Shown here piece by piece: positions 1 through 10,699 of a stretch of DNA of 64,000 nt. Position numbers and translations under genes: made by a program. The notes beneath the pieces were generated by a model. The model was not told the origin of the DNA. It saw only the letters and a list, made by a program, of their open reading frames with translations, and searched no databases. Within the stretch, counting starts at the first letter, position 1. Each line of letters opens with the position of its first letter. This stretch comes from Glaciecola sp. (GTDB lineage: Bacteria > Pseudomonadota > Gammaproteobacteria > Enterobacterales > Alteromonadaceae), in assembly GCA_029246415.1 (NCBI GenBank), contig JAQWNF010000030.1, positions 30,967-94,966 on the forward strand, in the 5' to 3' direction.

Positions 1-309
1 AAACTCTGCGTATTGTTCTGCAGTTGGCTGGTCGCCATGTAGAAGCATATAACATACTTCTAAATAATCAGAATCTTGGGCTAGTTCACCAATTGGGAAA
101 CCACGATGTAACAATACACCTTCTGCGCCGTCGATATAAGTGATTGAAGATTCACAAGAACCAGTCGCCATAAATCCAGGGTCGTAAGTAAAGTAACCAG
201 TTGCGCCTAACGTGCGAACGTCAATAACGTCTTGTCCAGCGGTTCCTTGCAAGATAGGAAGTTCAACTTCTTTACCGTCAACTTTTAAGATGGCCTTTTT
301 GTCTGCCAT
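1..309 (-). CDS. gltA: citrate synthase, N-terminal part (cut by window edge)
   Basis: This is the first ~103 codons of type II citrate synthase, which condenses oxaloacetate and acetyl-CoA at the entry of the TCA cycle. The minus-strand reading begins [18 protein letters not shown] and continues with [17 protein letters not shown] and [18 protein letters not shown], all typical of the N-terminal domain of gammaproteobacterial GltA. The ATG at 309 follows a good ribosome site (GAGGAG on the minus strand). The catalytic part lies beyond the window. It is divergent from sdhCDAB, the usual gammaproteobacterial arrangement. I am confident of the identity. Confidence 0.95.
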   Translation of the reverse strand, partial: MADKKAILKVDGKEVELPILQGTAGQDVIDVRTLGATGYFTYDPGFMATGSCESSITYIDGAEGVLLHRGFPIGELAQDSDYLEVCYMLLHGDQPTAEQYAEF

Positions 310-772
310 GTGTGGTTCTCCTCAGTATTCATATTTGCATTATTATTCATAATAGCATCTTTGCATAGAGTGCAAGTAATTGCGTTATATGCAGTATGTA
401 ACTATTTTTGCCTTTTGAAAAGGGGGCATAGTTGTACGTCTAAACTAGCAGTAAGTCAATTTTTATGACAATTTCCTTAATAAATAACGTAAATTTCTGA
501 TTATGATGAGGAAGTGCAAAAAACAATTTACTACCAATGTCTTAATTCCGAACAAAAAATTGTAATTCGATACTGCTATATATATACTTCGCAGTGCTTT
601 TTATATCGGCAGGATATGCTGATATTTAAATGACTAAATATTCACAAATGATTAACATTTGCTGAATTTGGCACGAAACCGTTATTTGTGAACTTTTATA
701 TTAGTTGAACTATATAAAGGGCACAATTATTAGGGGCGAATCCCCACGAATGAGAAAATAGGCTAACGTATT
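310..772. promoter_or_regulatory. gltA-sdhC divergent intergenic region
   Basis: This gene-free stretch of ~460 bases separates divergent TCA genes and must hold both promoters. It is very AT-rich. I see an imperfect inverted repeat at 603-625 (ATATC..GCA / TGC..GATAT) and a TATATA element near 712 that could serve as an sdhC -10 box, without a convincing -35 at 17 bases. In E. coli this region binds ArcA, Fnr and CRP, but I could not identify clear boxes here. No ORF, RNA gene or repeat is evident. Confidence 0.5.
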
Positions 773-1147
773 GTGAAAAAGCAAAGACCAGTTAATTTGG
801 ATTTAAACACCATTAAATTCCCACCTTCTGCAATTTCTTCAATTTTGCACCGTGTAACCGGCGTAGCAATGTTTTTCGCATTGTTGTTCGTGATTTGGGC
901 TTGGGCAGTATCGCTAAGTTCAGAACAAGGCTTCAATGACGTGCAAGCTATTATGGACGGGTTTATTGGGAAGTTTGTAGCAATAGGCACAGTATCAGCC
1001 TTAACCTATCACATCCTTGGCGGTATTCGTCACGGCATCATGGATATGGGCTATTGGGAAGAACTTGAATCAGGTAATCTGAGTGCAAACATCATCATCG
1101 GTATCTGGATTGTATTAACCTTAATCTTAGGGGTGGCATTGTGGTAA
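773..1147 (+). CDS. sdhC: succinate dehydrogenase cytochrome b556 subunit
   Basis: This is a 124-residue membrane anchor of complex II that, with SdhD, binds heme b and ubiquinone in the inner membrane. The start is GTG at 773, giving the family N-terminus KKQRPVNLDLNTIKFP. The SSILHRVTG segment carries the Ser/Arg that line the quinone site, and HILGGIRHGIMDMG carries the heme-ligand His. Three hydrophobic helices are visible. It is the first gene of sdhCDAB and overlaps sdhD by 7 bases, which implies translational coupling. Length and order match the family. Confidence 0.96.
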   Translation: MKKQRPVNLDLNTIKFPPSAISSILHRVTGVAMFFALLFVIWAWAVSLSSEQGFNDVQAIMDGFIGKFVAIGTVSALTYHILGGIRHGIMDMGYWEELESGNLSANIIIGIWIVLTLILGVALW

Positions 1148-1488
1148 CAAATCAAGCATCCATAAAACGTAACGGCATCCAAGATTGGGTATCGCTTCGT
1201 GCAACAGCATTAATTATTGCTCTTTATTCATTTTATATCGCGTTTGTGTTTTTTACAGCACCGACGTTAACATATTCAATCTGGCAGGGTATTTTCGCCA
1301 GTTTGTTTATGAAAGTATTTACGTTTGCTGCATTAGTGTCAATTATGCTCCACGTGCGCATCGGTTTATGGCAAGTATTGACTGATTACGTTAAACCAGC
1401 TGGTTTACGTGCAGGTATTCAATATGTACTAAACTTAATCGCCTTTGCTTATGTAGCAGTTGGCTTGTTCGTGTTGTGGGGAGTGTAA
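1141..1488 (+). CDS. sdhD: succinate dehydrogenase hydrophobic membrane anchor subunit
   Basis: This 115-residue protein is the second membrane anchor of complex II. It starts at a GTG inside the end of sdhC (GTGGTAA). It has the expected three transmembrane helices, the early RATALIIALYSFY segment, and HVRIGLWQVLTDYVK, which holds the conserved His and the quinone-site Tyr/Asp region. The short gap to sdhA (6 bases) and the overlap with sdhC place it firmly in the operon. Confidence 0.95.
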   Translation: MVTNQASIKRNGIQDWVSLRATALIIALYSFYIAFVFFTAPTLTYSIWQGIFASLFMKVFTFAALVSIMLHVRIGLWQVLTDYVKPAGLRAGIQYVLNLIAFAYVAVGLFVLWGV

Positions 1489-1494
1489 GGTATT

Positions 1495-3267
1495 ATGAGT
1501 ATTCCAGTTCATGAGTTTGACGCAGTAGTAATTGGTGCAGGTGGCGCAGGTATGCGTGCTGCATTACAAATATCTGAATCAGGTAAAACCTGTGCGTTAT
1601 TATCAAAAGTATTTCCAACCCGTTCTCATACCGTATCCGCTCAGGGTGGTATTACCGTTGCATTAGGTAATTCACACGAAGATAACTGGGAATGGCACAT
1701 GTACGATACCGTTAAAGGTTCTGATTATATCGGTGACCAAGACGCTATCGAATATATGTGTAAAACAGGTCCAGAAGCCATTATTGAAATGGAAAACATG
1801 GGACTACCATTTTCTCGTACAGAAGAAGGTAAAGTTTACCAACGTCCATTTGGTGGCCAATCTAAAAACTTCGGTGGCGAGCAAGCGGCACGAACTGCTG
1901 CAGCGGCTGACCGTACTGGTCATGCACTTTTACATTTGTTGTATCAACAAAACGTAAAAAACAAAACTAAAGTCTTCTCTGAGTGGTATGCACTCGATTT
2001 AGTTAAAAACCAAGACGGTGATGTTGTCGGTTGTACCGCAATTGATATCGAGTCTGGTGAAGTTGTTTATTTCAAGTCTAAGGCAGTTGTCTTAGCTACT
2101 GGTGGTGCTGGCCGTATTTACGCGTCGACTACCAATGCACACATCAATACCGGTGATGGTGTTGGCATGGCACTTCGTGCTGGTGTTCCATTACAAGATA
2201 TGGAAATGTGGCAGTTCCACCCAACGGGTATCGCAGGTGCGGGTACTTTGGTAACTGAAGGTTGCCGTGGTGAAGGTGGTTACTTACTAAATAAAGACGG
2301 CGAACGTTTCATGGAGCGTTATGCGCCAAATGCTAAAGATTTAGCCGGACGTGACGTTGTTGCTCGTTCGATGATGACTGAAATTCGTGAAGGTCGTGGT
2401 TGTGATGGTCCTTGGGGTCCTCATATTAAATTGAAACTCGATCACTTAGGTAAAGATGTATTAGAATCTCGTTTACCGGGTATTTTAGAGTTATCACGAA
2501 CATTTGCTCACGTTGATCCAGTTAAAGAGCCAATTCCAGTTATACCTACTTGTCACTATATGATGGGTGGTATTCCAACTAATGTTGATGGTCAGGTAAT
2601 CACTATCGATGCTAATGGCGCTGAATCTAAAGTAAATGGTTTATTTGCTTGTGGTGAGATTGCTTGTGTATCTGTTCACGGTGCAAACCGCTTAGGTGGT
2701 AACTCGTTACTTGATTTGGTTGTATTTGGCCGTGCTACTGGCTTACACCTTGGTACTAAGCTTGACGAAATTGAAACATCACGCGAAGCATCATCTGATG
2801 ATGTTGACGCAGCATTAGCGCGTTTCAATCGTTGGGAAAACAGCGAAGTAGGCAAAGGCGAAGATCCAGTTCAAATTAAGAAAGATATGCAGCAGTGCAT
2901 GCAGTTAAACTTCTCGGTATTCCGTGAAGGTGACTCTATGGCTGAAGGCCTAAAAGAACTAGCTGAAATCCGCGAACGTCTACAAAATGCAAGATTAGAC
3001 GATAAGTCATCTGACTTTAACACTCAACGTATTGAGTGTTTAGAACTAGATAACTTAATGGAAACCGCTTACAGCACAGCTGTTGCAGCGAACTTCAGAA
3101 CAGAGAGTCGTGGCGCACATAGCCGTTTCGATTTCCCAGAGCGTGATGATGACAACTGGTTATGCCATAGTGTTTATCTGCCTGAGTCTGAATCTATGCT
3201 TAAACGTGATGTTAATATGACACCAGTTCTGCGAGAAGCATTCCCGCCGAAAGCACGTACATATTAA
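1495..3267 (+). CDS. sdhA: succinate dehydrogenase flavoprotein subunit
   Basis: This 590-residue catalytic subunit of complex II oxidises succinate to fumarate with covalently bound FAD on the cytoplasmic face. Visible motifs are the FAD dinucleotide fold ([13 protein letters not shown], residues ~11-23), the covalent-flavin His in [10 protein letters not shown] (~43-52), the substrate site [20 protein letters not shown] (~242-261) and [13 protein letters not shown] (~397-409). The C-terminal [10 protein letters not shown] is also typical. The length equals the bacterial norm. It is the third gene of the sdh operon. Confidence 0.98.
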   Translation: MSIPVHEFDAVVIGAGGAGMRAALQISESGKTCALLSKVFPTRSHTVSAQGGITVALGNSHEDNWEWHMYDTVKGSDYIGDQDAIEYMCKTGPEAIIEMENMGLPFSRTEEGKVYQRPFGGQSKNFGGEQAARTAAAADRTGHALLHLLYQQNVKNKTKVFSEWYALDLVKNQDGDVVGCTAIDIESGEVVYFKSKAVVLATGGAGRIYASTTNAHINTGDGVGMALRAGVPLQDMEMWQFHPTGIAGAGTLVTEGCRGEGGYLLNKDGERFMERYAPNAKDLAGRDVVARSMMTEIREGRGCDGPWGPHIKLKLDHLGKDVLESRLPGILELSRTFAHVDPVKEPIPVIPTCHYMMGGIPTNVDGQVITIDANGAESKVNGLFACGEIACVSVHGANRLGGNSLLDLVVFGRATGLHLGTKLDEIETSREASSDDVDAALARFNRWENSEVGKGEDPVQIKKDMQQCMQLNFSVFREGDSMAEGLKELAEIRERLQNARLDDKSSDFNTQRIECLELDNLMETAYSTAVAANFRTESRGAHSRFDFPERDDDNWLCHSVYLPESESMLKRDVNMTPVLREAFPPKARTY

Positions 3268-3279
3268 GGAGAAAATACA

Positions 3280-3990
3280 ATGCAACTTAATTTTTCTATA
3301 TATCGTTACAATCCAGATATTGATGATGCTCCGCGTATGCAAGAGTACTCATTAGAAGTCGAAGAAGGTCAAGACATGATGGTGCTTGATGCACTGATTG
3401 CCTTAAAAGAGACTGATCCGACATTATCTTTCCGTCGCTCATGCCGTGAAGGTGTGTGTGGTTCTGACGGTATGAACATGAATGGCAAAAATGGCTTAGC
3501 ATGTATCACACCTTTATCAGCACTAGGCAAGGGTAAAATTGTTGTACGTCCATTACCTGGCTTACCAGTTGTACGTGATTTAGTTGTGGACATGACTCAG
3601 TTCTACACACAATATGAGAAAATTAAACCTTTCTTGATCAATGACGATAACCATCCACCATCACGTGAACATATTCAGATGCCTGAAGATCGTGCAAAAC
3701 TTGATGGTTTATATGAGTGTATCTTGTGTGCATGTTGTTCAACATCATGCCCATCATTCTGGTGGAACCCTGATAAATTTATCGGTCCTGCTGGTTTGTT
3801 ACATGCATACCGTTTCTTGATTGATAGTCGTGATACTGCGACTGAAGAACGATTGAATGATCTTGACGATGCGTTTAGTGTATTCAGATGCCACGGTATC
3901 ATGAATTGTGTAAGCGTATGTCCAAAAGGATTGAATCCGACTAAAGCAATTGGTCAGATAAAATCCATGCTCTTACAACGAGCTGTTTAG
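3280..3990 (+). CDS. sdhB: succinate dehydrogenase iron-sulfur subunit
   Basis: This 236-residue subunit passes electrons from FAD to quinone through three Fe-S clusters. The [2Fe-2S] ligands are in SCREGVCGSDGMNMNG plus a downstream Cys. The [4Fe-4S] and [3Fe-4S] ligands are in CILCACCSTSCPSFWW and CHGIMNCVSVCPKGLNP. A GGAG ribosome site precedes the ATG 12 bases after sdhA. It closes the sdh operon and is followed by two hairpins, the second being a probable terminator. Confidence 0.98.
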   Translation: MQLNFSIYRYNPDIDDAPRMQEYSLEVEEGQDMMVLDALIALKETDPTLSFRRSCREGVCGSDGMNMNGKNGLACITPLSALGKGKIVVRPLPGLPVVRDLVVDMTQFYTQYEKIKPFLINDDNHPPSREHIQMPEDRAKLDGLYECILCACCSTSCPSFWWNPDKFIGPAGLLHAYRFLIDSRDTATEERLNDLDDAFSVFRCHGIMNCVSVCPKGLNPTKAIGQIKSMLLQRAV

Positions 3991-3996
3991 TGATTA

Positions 3997-4015
3997 TGGG
4001 CGGTTTTACCGCCCA
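3997..4015 (+). other. intercistronic hairpin after sdhB
   Basis: A perfect 7-base inverted repeat TGGGCGG / CCGCCCA with a 5-base TTTTA loop lies just after the sdhB stop. There is no T-run, so it is more likely an mRNA-stabilising 3' stem than a terminator. Confidence 0.6.
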
Positions 4016-4028
4016 AATATTAGTTTCT

Positions 4029-4063
4029 AAATAGCTATCTGTGGTACAGATGGCTATTTTTTT
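4029..4063 (+). terminator. rho-independent terminator between sdhB and sucA
   Basis: The stem AAATAGC-T-ATCTGT pairs with ACAGAT-G-GCTATTT around a 3-base loop and is followed by seven T residues. This is a canonical intrinsic terminator 39 bases after sdhB and 68 bases before sucA. It implies that sdhCDAB transcripts end, at least in part, before the suc genes. Confidence 0.8.
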
Positions 4064-4130
4064 GAGTTAAAGTTAGTGGTGAGTCAATGATGAGCTCACA
4101 TGATATTAAATTTGTAGACAGGGCATAATA

Positions 4131-6956
4131 ATGCAAGATAGCGCAATGAAAGCATGGTGGGAATCTTCTCACATGGCTGGTGCGAATGCGGCATACGTAG
4201 AGGAATTGTATGAAGCATATCTCGAGGACCCGCAAAGCGTCCCATCGACTTGGCAACAAGTCTTTGAAACATTACCAAAGGTAGATGGAGTCGAGATTGA
4301 TTCTAATCATACCCAAATTCGCGACCAGTTTAGAAAACTAGCAGCGTTAGGTCCAATGGCTCGAGTCGGCACAACTGCCGCGCCTGCTGTCGGTGCCGCT
4401 GGTGATGAAAAACAAGTTAAAGTTTTACAGTTAATAAATGCCTTCCGTTTCCGTGGTCATCAACATGCAAATCTAGACCCATTAGGTCTTTGGAAACAAG
4501 AGCGTGTTCGCGATTTAGAATTATCTCACCACAACTTAACTGACAAAGATTTTGATACTCAATTTAACCTTGGATCATATGCGTTAGGTAAAGAAAAATT
4601 ACCTCTTGGCGAATTATTCAAATCATTGAATCGCACGTACTGTGGCTCAATTGGTGCAGAGTACATGCACATTACTGACACCGAACAAAAACGTTGGTTA
4701 CAACAACGTATTGAGTCAGTAGAGTCAAAGCCAGTCATTAGCCGTGAAGAAAAGATTAAAATCCTCAAAGGATTAATCGCAGCTGATGGTATGGAAAAAT
4801 ACTTAGGTGCTAAATTCCCAGGTGCTAAGCGTTTCTCGCTTGAAGGTGGTGACAGTTTAGTGCCAATGCTCAAAGGCCTGATTAGTGAAGCGGGTAAAGC
4901 AGGTACTAAAGAAGTCGTAGTGGGCATGGCTCACCGTGGTCGCTTAAACGTACTAGTCAACGTATTAGGTAAAAACCCTTCGGTGTTATTTGACGAGTTT
5001 GCTGGTAAGCACGATGATTCCTTGGGTGCGGGTGATGTTAAATATCACGCCGGTTTCTCATCAGATTTTGCTACTGAAGGTGGTAACGTCCATTTAGCAT
5101 TAGCGTTCAACCCGTCTCACCTTGAGATTGTTAACCCAGTTGTTATGGGGTCTGTACGTGCTCGATTATCTCGTCGTGATTCAGATGATGGTGCTAAAGT
5201 GTTACCTATCACAATTCATGGTGATTCTGCGATTGCGGGTCAAGGTGTTGTACAAGAAACCTTTAACATGTCGCAAACACGTGGTTTTGCGGTAGGTGGT
5301 ACAGTTCGTATCGTGGTTAACAACCAAGTTGGCTTTACCACATCTAAAACAGAAGATACGCGTTCTACTCAATACTGTACCGATATTGCTAAAATGGTAC
5401 AGGCGCCAATTTTCCATGTAAATGGTGATGATCCTGAAGCCGTTATGTTTGTGACTAAACTCGCTTTAGATTATCGCAATAAATTCAAACGCGATGTGGT
5501 GATTGATTTAGTTTGTTACCGTCGTCACGGCCATAACGAAGCTGATGAGCCTAATGCCACGCAGCCGTTAATGTACCAAAAAGTTAAAAAGCACCCTGTG
5601 CCACGTCAACTTTATGCTGATCAATTAACCGCTGAAGGTACAATTGATGAACACGAAGTTGAAAAATTGATTGCTGAGTACCGTGCAGCACTTGATCATG
5701 GCGCTTGTGTAGTTGAAGAATGGCGTCCAATGACGGAGCATTCAGTTGATTGGACTCCATATATTGGTCATGATTGGGATGTTGCTTATGATGCCGCTAC
5801 TTCAGTCGAAAAGTTAACTGAACTTGGTCAACGTCTAATTGATTTCCCTGAAGACCAAAAGTTGCAGTCACGAGTAAATAAGCTTTATGTTGATCGTAAA
5901 TCAATGGTTGAAGGTGAGCGTTTATTAGATTGGGGTATGGCTGAGAACTTAGCGTATGCCAATATCTTAGACCGTCAATATGATATTCGTATTACTGGAC
6001 AAGACTCAGGCCGTGGCACATTCTTCCATCGTCATGCAGTATTGCATAATCAAACTGACGGCTCTACCTACATGCCGTTACAAAACTTGAACGCTGAGCA
6101 AGGTAACATTGAACTATATGATTCAGTATTATCAGAAGAAGCCGTATTAGCATTTGAGTATGGGTTTGCAACTGCTGAGCCGCGAACGTTAACGATTTGG
6201 GAAGCGCAATTTGGTGATTTCGCCAACGGTGCACAAGTTGTATTTGATCAGTTCTTATGTTCGGGTGAAGCAAAGTGGGGCCGTTTATGTGGCTTGACTA
6301 TGCTGTTACCGCACGGGTACGAAGGTCAAGGTCCTGAGCATAGCTCAGCGCGTCTTGAGCGTTTCTTACAATTATGTGCAGATCATAACTGGCAAGTGTG
6401 TGTTCCATCTACGCCTGCGCAAGTGTATAATATGTTACTTCGCCAAGCGGTTCGTCCGATGCGTCGTCCACTAGTTGTGATGTCTCCTAAATCATTGTTA
6501 CGTCATCCTCTAGCGGTTTCTTCATTAGAAGAATTATCCACTGGTGTATTTAAAAATATCATTGGCGAAATTGACGAAATCGCTCCTAAGCAGGTCAAAC
6601 GCGTCGTCATGTGTTCAGGTAAAGTGTATTACGATTTACTCGAAAAACGTCGTGAGAATAAACAAACTGATGTGGCTATTATCCGCATCGAGCAGTTATA
6701 TCCATTCCCGATTGATGAAATCAATGCTGAGCTTGCACAATATGGGCATGTTACAGATTGGGTTTGGTGTCAAGAAGAGCCTATGAACCAAGGCGCCTGG
6801 TACTGTTCACAACATCGTTTTTATGCGTCCATCCCGCAAGGAGCGACATTAACTTATGCCGGTCGTGATGCATCAGCTTCACCAGCGGTAGGCTATATTT
6901 CTGTTCACAACCAACAACAAAAACAATTGGTTGATGACGCACTAACAATTAAATAA
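4131..6956 (+). CDS. sucA: 2-oxoglutarate dehydrogenase E1 component
   Basis: This 941-residue thiamine-diphosphate E1 subunit decarboxylates 2-oxoglutarate and succinylates the lipoyl group of SucB. Motifs seen are FRFRGHQHANLDPLG near residues 104-118, GMAHRGRLNVLVNVLGK (~264-280), HGDSAIAGQGVVQET (~363-377) and VNNQVGFTTS (~395). The C-terminal pyrimidine domain has GQDSGRGTFFHRHA and GYEGQGPEHSSARLERFLQL. The length matches E. coli SucA (933). The gene follows the sdhB terminator and is 9 bases from sucB. Confidence 0.98.
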   Translation: MQDSAMKAWWESSHMAGANAAYVEELYEAYLEDPQSVPSTWQQVFETLPKVDGVEIDSNHTQIRDQFRKLAALGPMARVGTTAAPAVGAAGDEKQVKVLQLINAFRFRGHQHANLDPLGLWKQERVRDLELSHHNLTDKDFDTQFNLGSYALGKEKLPLGELFKSLNRTYCGSIGAEYMHITDTEQKRWLQQRIESVESKPVISREEKIKILKGLIAADGMEKYLGAKFPGAKRFSLEGGDSLVPMLKGLISEAGKAGTKEVVVGMAHRGRLNVLVNVLGKNPSVLFDEFAGKHDDSLGAGDVKYHAGFSSDFATEGGNVHLALAFNPSHLEIVNPVVMGSVRARLSRRDSDDGAKVLPITIHGDSAIAGQGVVQETFNMSQTRGFAVGGTVRIVVNNQVGFTTSKTEDTRSTQYCTDIAKMVQAPIFHVNGDDPEAVMFVTKLALDYRNKFKRDVVIDLVCYRRHGHNEADEPNATQPLMYQKVKKHPVPRQLYADQLTAEGTIDEHEVEKLIAEYRAALDHGACVVEEWRPMTEHSVDWTPYIGHDWDVAYDAATSVEKLTELGQRLIDFPEDQKLQSRVNKLYVDRKSMVEGERLLDWGMAENLAYANILDRQYDIRITGQDSGRGTFFHRHAVLHNQTDGSTYMPLQNLNAEQGNIELYDSVLSEEAVLAFEYGFATAEPRTLTIWEAQFGDFANGAQVVFDQFLCSGEAKWGRLCGLTMLLPHGYEGQGPEHSSARLERFLQLCADHNWQVCVPSTPAQVYNMLLRQAVRPMRRPLVVMSPKSLLRHPLAVSSLEELSTGVFKNIIGEIDEIAPKQVKRVVMCSGKVYYDLLEKRRENKQTDVAIIRIEQLYPFPIDEINAELAQYGHVTDWVWCQEEPMNQGAWYCSQHRFYASIPQGATLTYAGRDASASPAVGYISVHNQQQKQLVDDALTIK

Positions 6957-6965
6957 GGATCTCAA

Positions 6966-8441
6966 ATGACTACTGAAATTAAAGTTCCGGTGTTACCAGA
7001 ATCGGTAGCAGATGCAACGATTGCAACTTGGCATGTAAAAGCGGGTGACACTGTGTCTCGCGACCAAAATCTTGTTGATATCGAAACCGACAAAGTGGTA
7101 CTTGAAGTAGTAGCACCTGAAGATGGCGTTATTTCTGAGATCTTATTTCAAGAAGGTGACACTGTATTAGGCGAGCAATTGATTGCTCATCTAAGTGCTG
7201 GTGGCGCAGCCGCAGCACCAGCTGCTAAAGCCGCTCCAGCAGCCGTAGCTGCACCAGCTGCTGCAGGCCCTGCAACTGATATCAAAGTTCCTGTATTACC
7301 AGAGTCGGTAGCAGATGCGACTATCGCGACTTGGCATGTGAAAGTTGGTGAAGCAGTTGAGCAGGATCAAAACCTTGTCGATATCGAAACTGATAAAGTG
7401 GTTCTAGAAGTCGTAGCACCAAGTGCTGGCGCCTTATCTGAAATTATATTTGAAGAAGGTGCGACTGTTACAGCTGAGCAAGCAATTGCTAAATTTGTAG
7501 CTGGAGCCGGTGCAGCCGCTGCTCCTGTAGCAGCACCTGTAGATAGTGCTTCAGAATCAGACGCGTTAAGTCCTTCTGTACGTCGTCTATTAGCAGAAAA
7601 AGGTCTTGATGCTGCTAGTATCAAAGGCACTGGTAAAGGTGGCCGAGTAACTAAAGAAGACGTCGAAAAATCATTACAATCTGCTCCAGCAGCAAAAGCA
7701 GCGAGCACAACTACAGAGGCACCGGCAGTTCCTATGGGCGAACGTACTGAAAAACGTGTTCCGATGACACGCTTACGCAAAACTATTGCTAACCGTTTAT
7801 TAGAAGCGAAAAACTCAACAGCAATGTTAACGACTTTCAACGAAATCAACATGAAACCAATCATGGATTTACGTAAGCAATACCAAGAAAGCTTTGAAAA
7901 GCGTCATGGTATTCGTTTAGGTTTCATGTCGTTTTATGTAAAAGCGGTCACTGAAGCGTTGAAACGTTTCCCAGAGGTCAATGCGTCGATTGACGGTGAT
8001 GATATTGTTTATCATAACTATTTTGATATTTCGATTGCGGTTTCTACGCCACGTGGTCTAGTGACTCCTGTATTGAAAGATACAGATACATTAGGTATGG
8101 CTGGCATTGAATCAGGTATTAAAACCTTAGCACTCAAAGGTCGCGACGGTAAATTGTCTCTTGATGAATTACAAGGTGGTAATTTCACAATAACTAATGG
8201 TGGTGTATTTGGTTCGTTGTTATCAACGCCAATCATCAACCCACCGCAAAGTGCAATCTTAGGTATGCATAAAATCCAAGACCGCCCAATGGCTGTTAAT
8301 GGTAAAGTAGAAATCTTACCTATGATGTACTTAGCATTGTCTTACGATCACAGAATTGTTGATGGTAAAGAATCAGTAGGTTTCCTAGTAACAGTAAAAG
8401 AAATGCTAGAAGATCCAACACGTCTATTATTAGATGTGTAA
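6966..8441 (+). CDS. sucB: dihydrolipoyl succinyltransferase E2 with two lipoyl domains
   Basis: This 491-residue E2 subunit of 2-oxoglutarate dehydrogenase transfers succinyl from lipoate to CoA. It has two lipoyl domains (residues ~3-77 and ~104-178), each with the lipoylated Lys in [14 protein letters not shown], separated by Ala/Pro-rich linkers. A peripheral subunit-binding domain follows ([15 protein letters not shown], ~198-235). The catalytic domain ends with the active-site His in [16 protein letters not shown]. coli SucB has one lipoyl domain and about 405 residues, so the extra ~100 residues are a duplicated lipoyl-linker module. The two copies are also close at DNA level. Confidence 0.97.
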   Translation: MTTEIKVPVLPESVADATIATWHVKAGDTVSRDQNLVDIETDKVVLEVVAPEDGVISEILFQEGDTVLGEQLIAHLSAGGAAAAPAAKAAPAAVAAPAAAGPATDIKVPVLPESVADATIATWHVKVGEAVEQDQNLVDIETDKVVLEVVAPSAGALSEIIFEEGATVTAEQAIAKFVAGAGAAAAPVAAPVDSASESDALSPSVRRLLAEKGLDAASIKGTGKGGRVTKEDVEKSLQSAPAAKAASTTTEAPAVPMGERTEKRVPMTRLRKTIANRLLEAKNSTAMLTTFNEINMKPIMDLRKQYQESFEKRHGIRLGFMSFYVKAVTEALKRFPEVNASIDGDDIVYHNYFDISIAVSTPRGLVTPVLKDTDTLGMAGIESGIKTLALKGRDGKLSLDELQGGNFTITNGGVFGSLLSTPIINPPQSAILGMHKIQDRPMAVNGKVEILPMMYLALSYDHRIVDGKESVGFLVTVKEMLEDPTRLLLDV

Positions 8442-8473
8442 TTAATTTTAAGACATTAGTCTTGAATAAATTG

Positions 8474-8562
8474 AGAAAGATGATGTGTGATGTATCATCT
8501 TTCTTATTATAGACGTTGGAGTAACGTCTACTATAAATACAGTCGGGATATCGACTTTTTTT
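8474..8562 (+). terminator. three successive hairpins between sucB and sucC, the last a terminator
   Basis: The sucB-sucC gap holds three perfect stems in under 100 bases: AGAAAGATGAT / ATCATCTTTCT (8474-8504), AGACGTT / AACGTCT (8511-8529) and AGTCG / CGACT followed by T7 (8541-8562). The last has intrinsic-terminator form. Together they could cut transcript level between sucAB and sucCD or stabilise the upstream 3' end. Confidence 0.65.
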
Positions 8563-8591
8563 AAATTTACTAAAGCGGATAGAATATAACC

Positions 8592-9758
8592 ATGAATTTG
8601 CATGAATATCAGGGTAAACAGCTTTTCAAAGAATACGGTTTACCTGTATCTGAAGGATTTGCTGCCGGTACTCCTCAAGAAGCTGCTGACGCGGCAGATC
8701 GCATTGGCGGTGAAGAGTGGGTAGTTAAATGTCAAGTACACGCTGGTGGTCGCGGTAAGGCTGGCGGTGTTAAACTAGTTAAGACGAAAGAAGAAATTAC
8801 AGCTTTCGCGGAAAACTGGTTAGGCAAAAACTTGGTTACATATCAAACAGACGAAGCGGGTCAGCCAGTTACTAAGATTTTAGTTGAGTCTTGTACTGAC
8901 ATCGATCAAGAATTGTACTTAGGTGCAGTTGTTGACCGTGCAACACGTAGTATCGTTTTCATGGCATCTACTGAAGGTGGTGTTGAAATCGAAACAGTTG
9001 CAGAAGAGACGCCTGAAAAAATCTTGAAAGCGGCTATCGATCCACTAGTCGGTGCACAACCTTACCAAGCTCGCGAAATCGCGTTTGCTTTAGGTCTTAA
9101 AGGTGTGCAAATCCGTCAGTTCACTACGATCTTCATGGGTCTAGCGAAAATGTTCGAAGAATTAGACGTTGCACTAATCGAAATCAACCCTCTAGTAATT
9201 AAAGCTGATGGTGATTTACACTGTCTAGATGCTAAAGTTGCTATCGATGGTAACGCGATGTATCGCCAGCCTAAGCTTCAAGAAATGCACGATCCTTCAC
9301 AAGAAGACGCGCGTGAAGCACAAGCAGCGGCTTGGGAATTAAACTACGTTGCCCTAGACGGTAATGTTGGTTGTATGGTTAACGGTGCTGGCCTTGCAAT
9401 GGGTACGATGGATATCGTTAATTTGCACGGCGGTAGCCCAGCGAACTTCCTAGATGTTGGTGGTGGCGCGACGAAAGAACGTGTTGCAGAAGCATTCAAA
9501 ATTATCTTGTCTGATGACAATGTTAAAGCTGTTTTAGTTAACATTTTTGGTGGTATCGTACGTTGTGACATGATCGCTGAAGGCATCATTGGCGCAGTGA
9601 AAGAAGTTGGCGTAAACGTACCAGTAGTGGTTCGTTTAGAAGGTACTAACGCACTATTAGGTCGTGAAGTATTAGCTAATTCTGGTCTTGATATTATCGC
9701 TGCAGAGTCGCTTACAGATGCTGCACAAAAAGTTGTAGCTGCTGCGGAGGGCAAATAA
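8592..9758 (+). CDS. sucC: succinyl-CoA synthetase beta subunit (ADP-forming)
   Basis: This 388-residue beta subunit conserves the energy of succinyl-CoA as ATP/GTP in the TCA cycle. The N-terminal ATP-grasp domain begins [19 protein letters not shown] and contains [17 protein letters not shown]. The C-terminal domain has [16 protein letters not shown] and VVRLEGTN, which contact the alpha subunit. Length equals E. coli SucC. Its TAA stop overlaps the ATG of sucD by one base, so the two subunits are translationally coupled. Confidence 0.98.
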   Translation: MNLHEYQGKQLFKEYGLPVSEGFAAGTPQEAADAADRIGGEEWVVKCQVHAGGRGKAGGVKLVKTKEEITAFAENWLGKNLVTYQTDEAGQPVTKILVESCTDIDQELYLGAVVDRATRSIVFMASTEGGVEIETVAEETPEKILKAAIDPLVGAQPYQAREIAFALGLKGVQIRQFTTIFMGLAKMFEELDVALIEINPLVIKADGDLHCLDAKVAIDGNAMYRQPKLQEMHDPSQEDAREAQAAAWELNYVALDGNVGCMVNGAGLAMGTMDIVNLHGGSPANFLDVGGGATKERVAEAFKIILSDDNVKAVLVNIFGGIVRCDMIAEGIIGAVKEVGVNVPVVVRLEGTNALLGREVLANSGLDIIAAESLTDAAQKVVAAAEGK

Positions 9759-10630
9759 TGTCAGTATTAATCAATAAAGATACTAAAGTAATCTGCCAAG
9801 GTTTTACTGGTGGTCAAGGTACATTCCATTCAGAACAAGCTATCGAATACGGTACGCAAATGGTTGGTGGTGTTACTCCTGGTAAAGGCGGTACAACGCA
9901 TTTAGGTCTTCCTGTATTCAATACAGTTAAAGATGCTGTTGCAGAAACGGGTGCTACTGCGTCAGTTATCTATGTACCAGCTGCTTTTTGTAAAGATTCA
10001 ATCATTGAAGCTGCTGATGCAGGTATTCAATTGATTGTATGTATTACCGAAGGTATTCCAACTGTAGACATGATTTATGTGAAAGAATATGTTTCACAGA
10101 AGGGCGTGACTATGATCGGTCCAAACTGCCCAGGTGTTATTACTCCTGGAGAGTGTAAGATTGGTATCATGCCTGGTCATATCCACAAGCCTGGTAAAGT
10201 AGGTGTTGTTTCTCGTTCTGGTACGTTGACGTACGAAGCGGTTAAGCAAACTACTGACGAAGGTTTTGGTCAGTCTACTTGTGTTGGTATCGGTGGTGAT
10301 CCAATTCCTGGTTCTAACTTCATTGATATCTTAACTTTGTTCCAAAACGACCCACAAACTGAAGCAATCGTAATGATTGGTGAAATCGGTGGAACTGCGG
10401 AAGAAGAAGCTGCTGAATTCATCAAAGCTAACGTGACTAAGCCTGTCGTTTCTTACATTGCTGGTGTTACTGCACCTGCTGGTAAGCGTATGGGTCATGC
10501 TGGTGCGATTATCTCTGGTGGTAAAGGTACTGCTGATGAGAAATTTGCAGCGTTAGAAGCAGCGGGCGTTAAAACAGTACGTTCACTTGCTGATATCGGT
10601 AAAGCATTACGTGAAATCACTGGTTGGTAA
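9758..10630 (+). CDS. sucD: succinyl-CoA synthetase alpha subunit
   Basis: This 290-residue alpha subunit binds CoA ([15 protein letters not shown], residues ~15-29) and carries the phosphorylated active-site His in [15 protein letters not shown] (~245). [13 protein letters not shown] is also typical. It ends the suc operon and a strong terminator follows 38 bases downstream. Confidence 0.98.
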   Translation: MSVLINKDTKVICQGFTGGQGTFHSEQAIEYGTQMVGGVTPGKGGTTHLGLPVFNTVKDAVAETGATASVIYVPAAFCKDSIIEAADAGIQLIVCITEGIPTVDMIYVKEYVSQKGVTMIGPNCPGVITPGECKIGIMPGHIHKPGKVGVVSRSGTLTYEAVKQTTDEGFGQSTCVGIGGDPIPGSNFIDILTLFQNDPQTEAIVMIGEIGGTAEEEAAEFIKANVTKPVVSYIAGVTAPAGKRMGHAGAIISGGKGTADEKFAALEAAGVKTVRSLADIGKALREITGW

Positions 10631-10667
10631 TCCCTGCCATATTTCATTGTTAAATGATTATAAAAGA

Positions 10668-10691
10668 CCGCATCCATGATGCGGTTTTTTT
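10668..10691 (+). terminator. rho-independent terminator of sucCD
   Basis: A 7-base perfect stem CCGCATC / GATGCGG with a 3-base loop is followed by seven T residues. It ends the suc transcription unit. Confidence 0.9.
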
Positions 10692-10699
10692 ATAACCAA

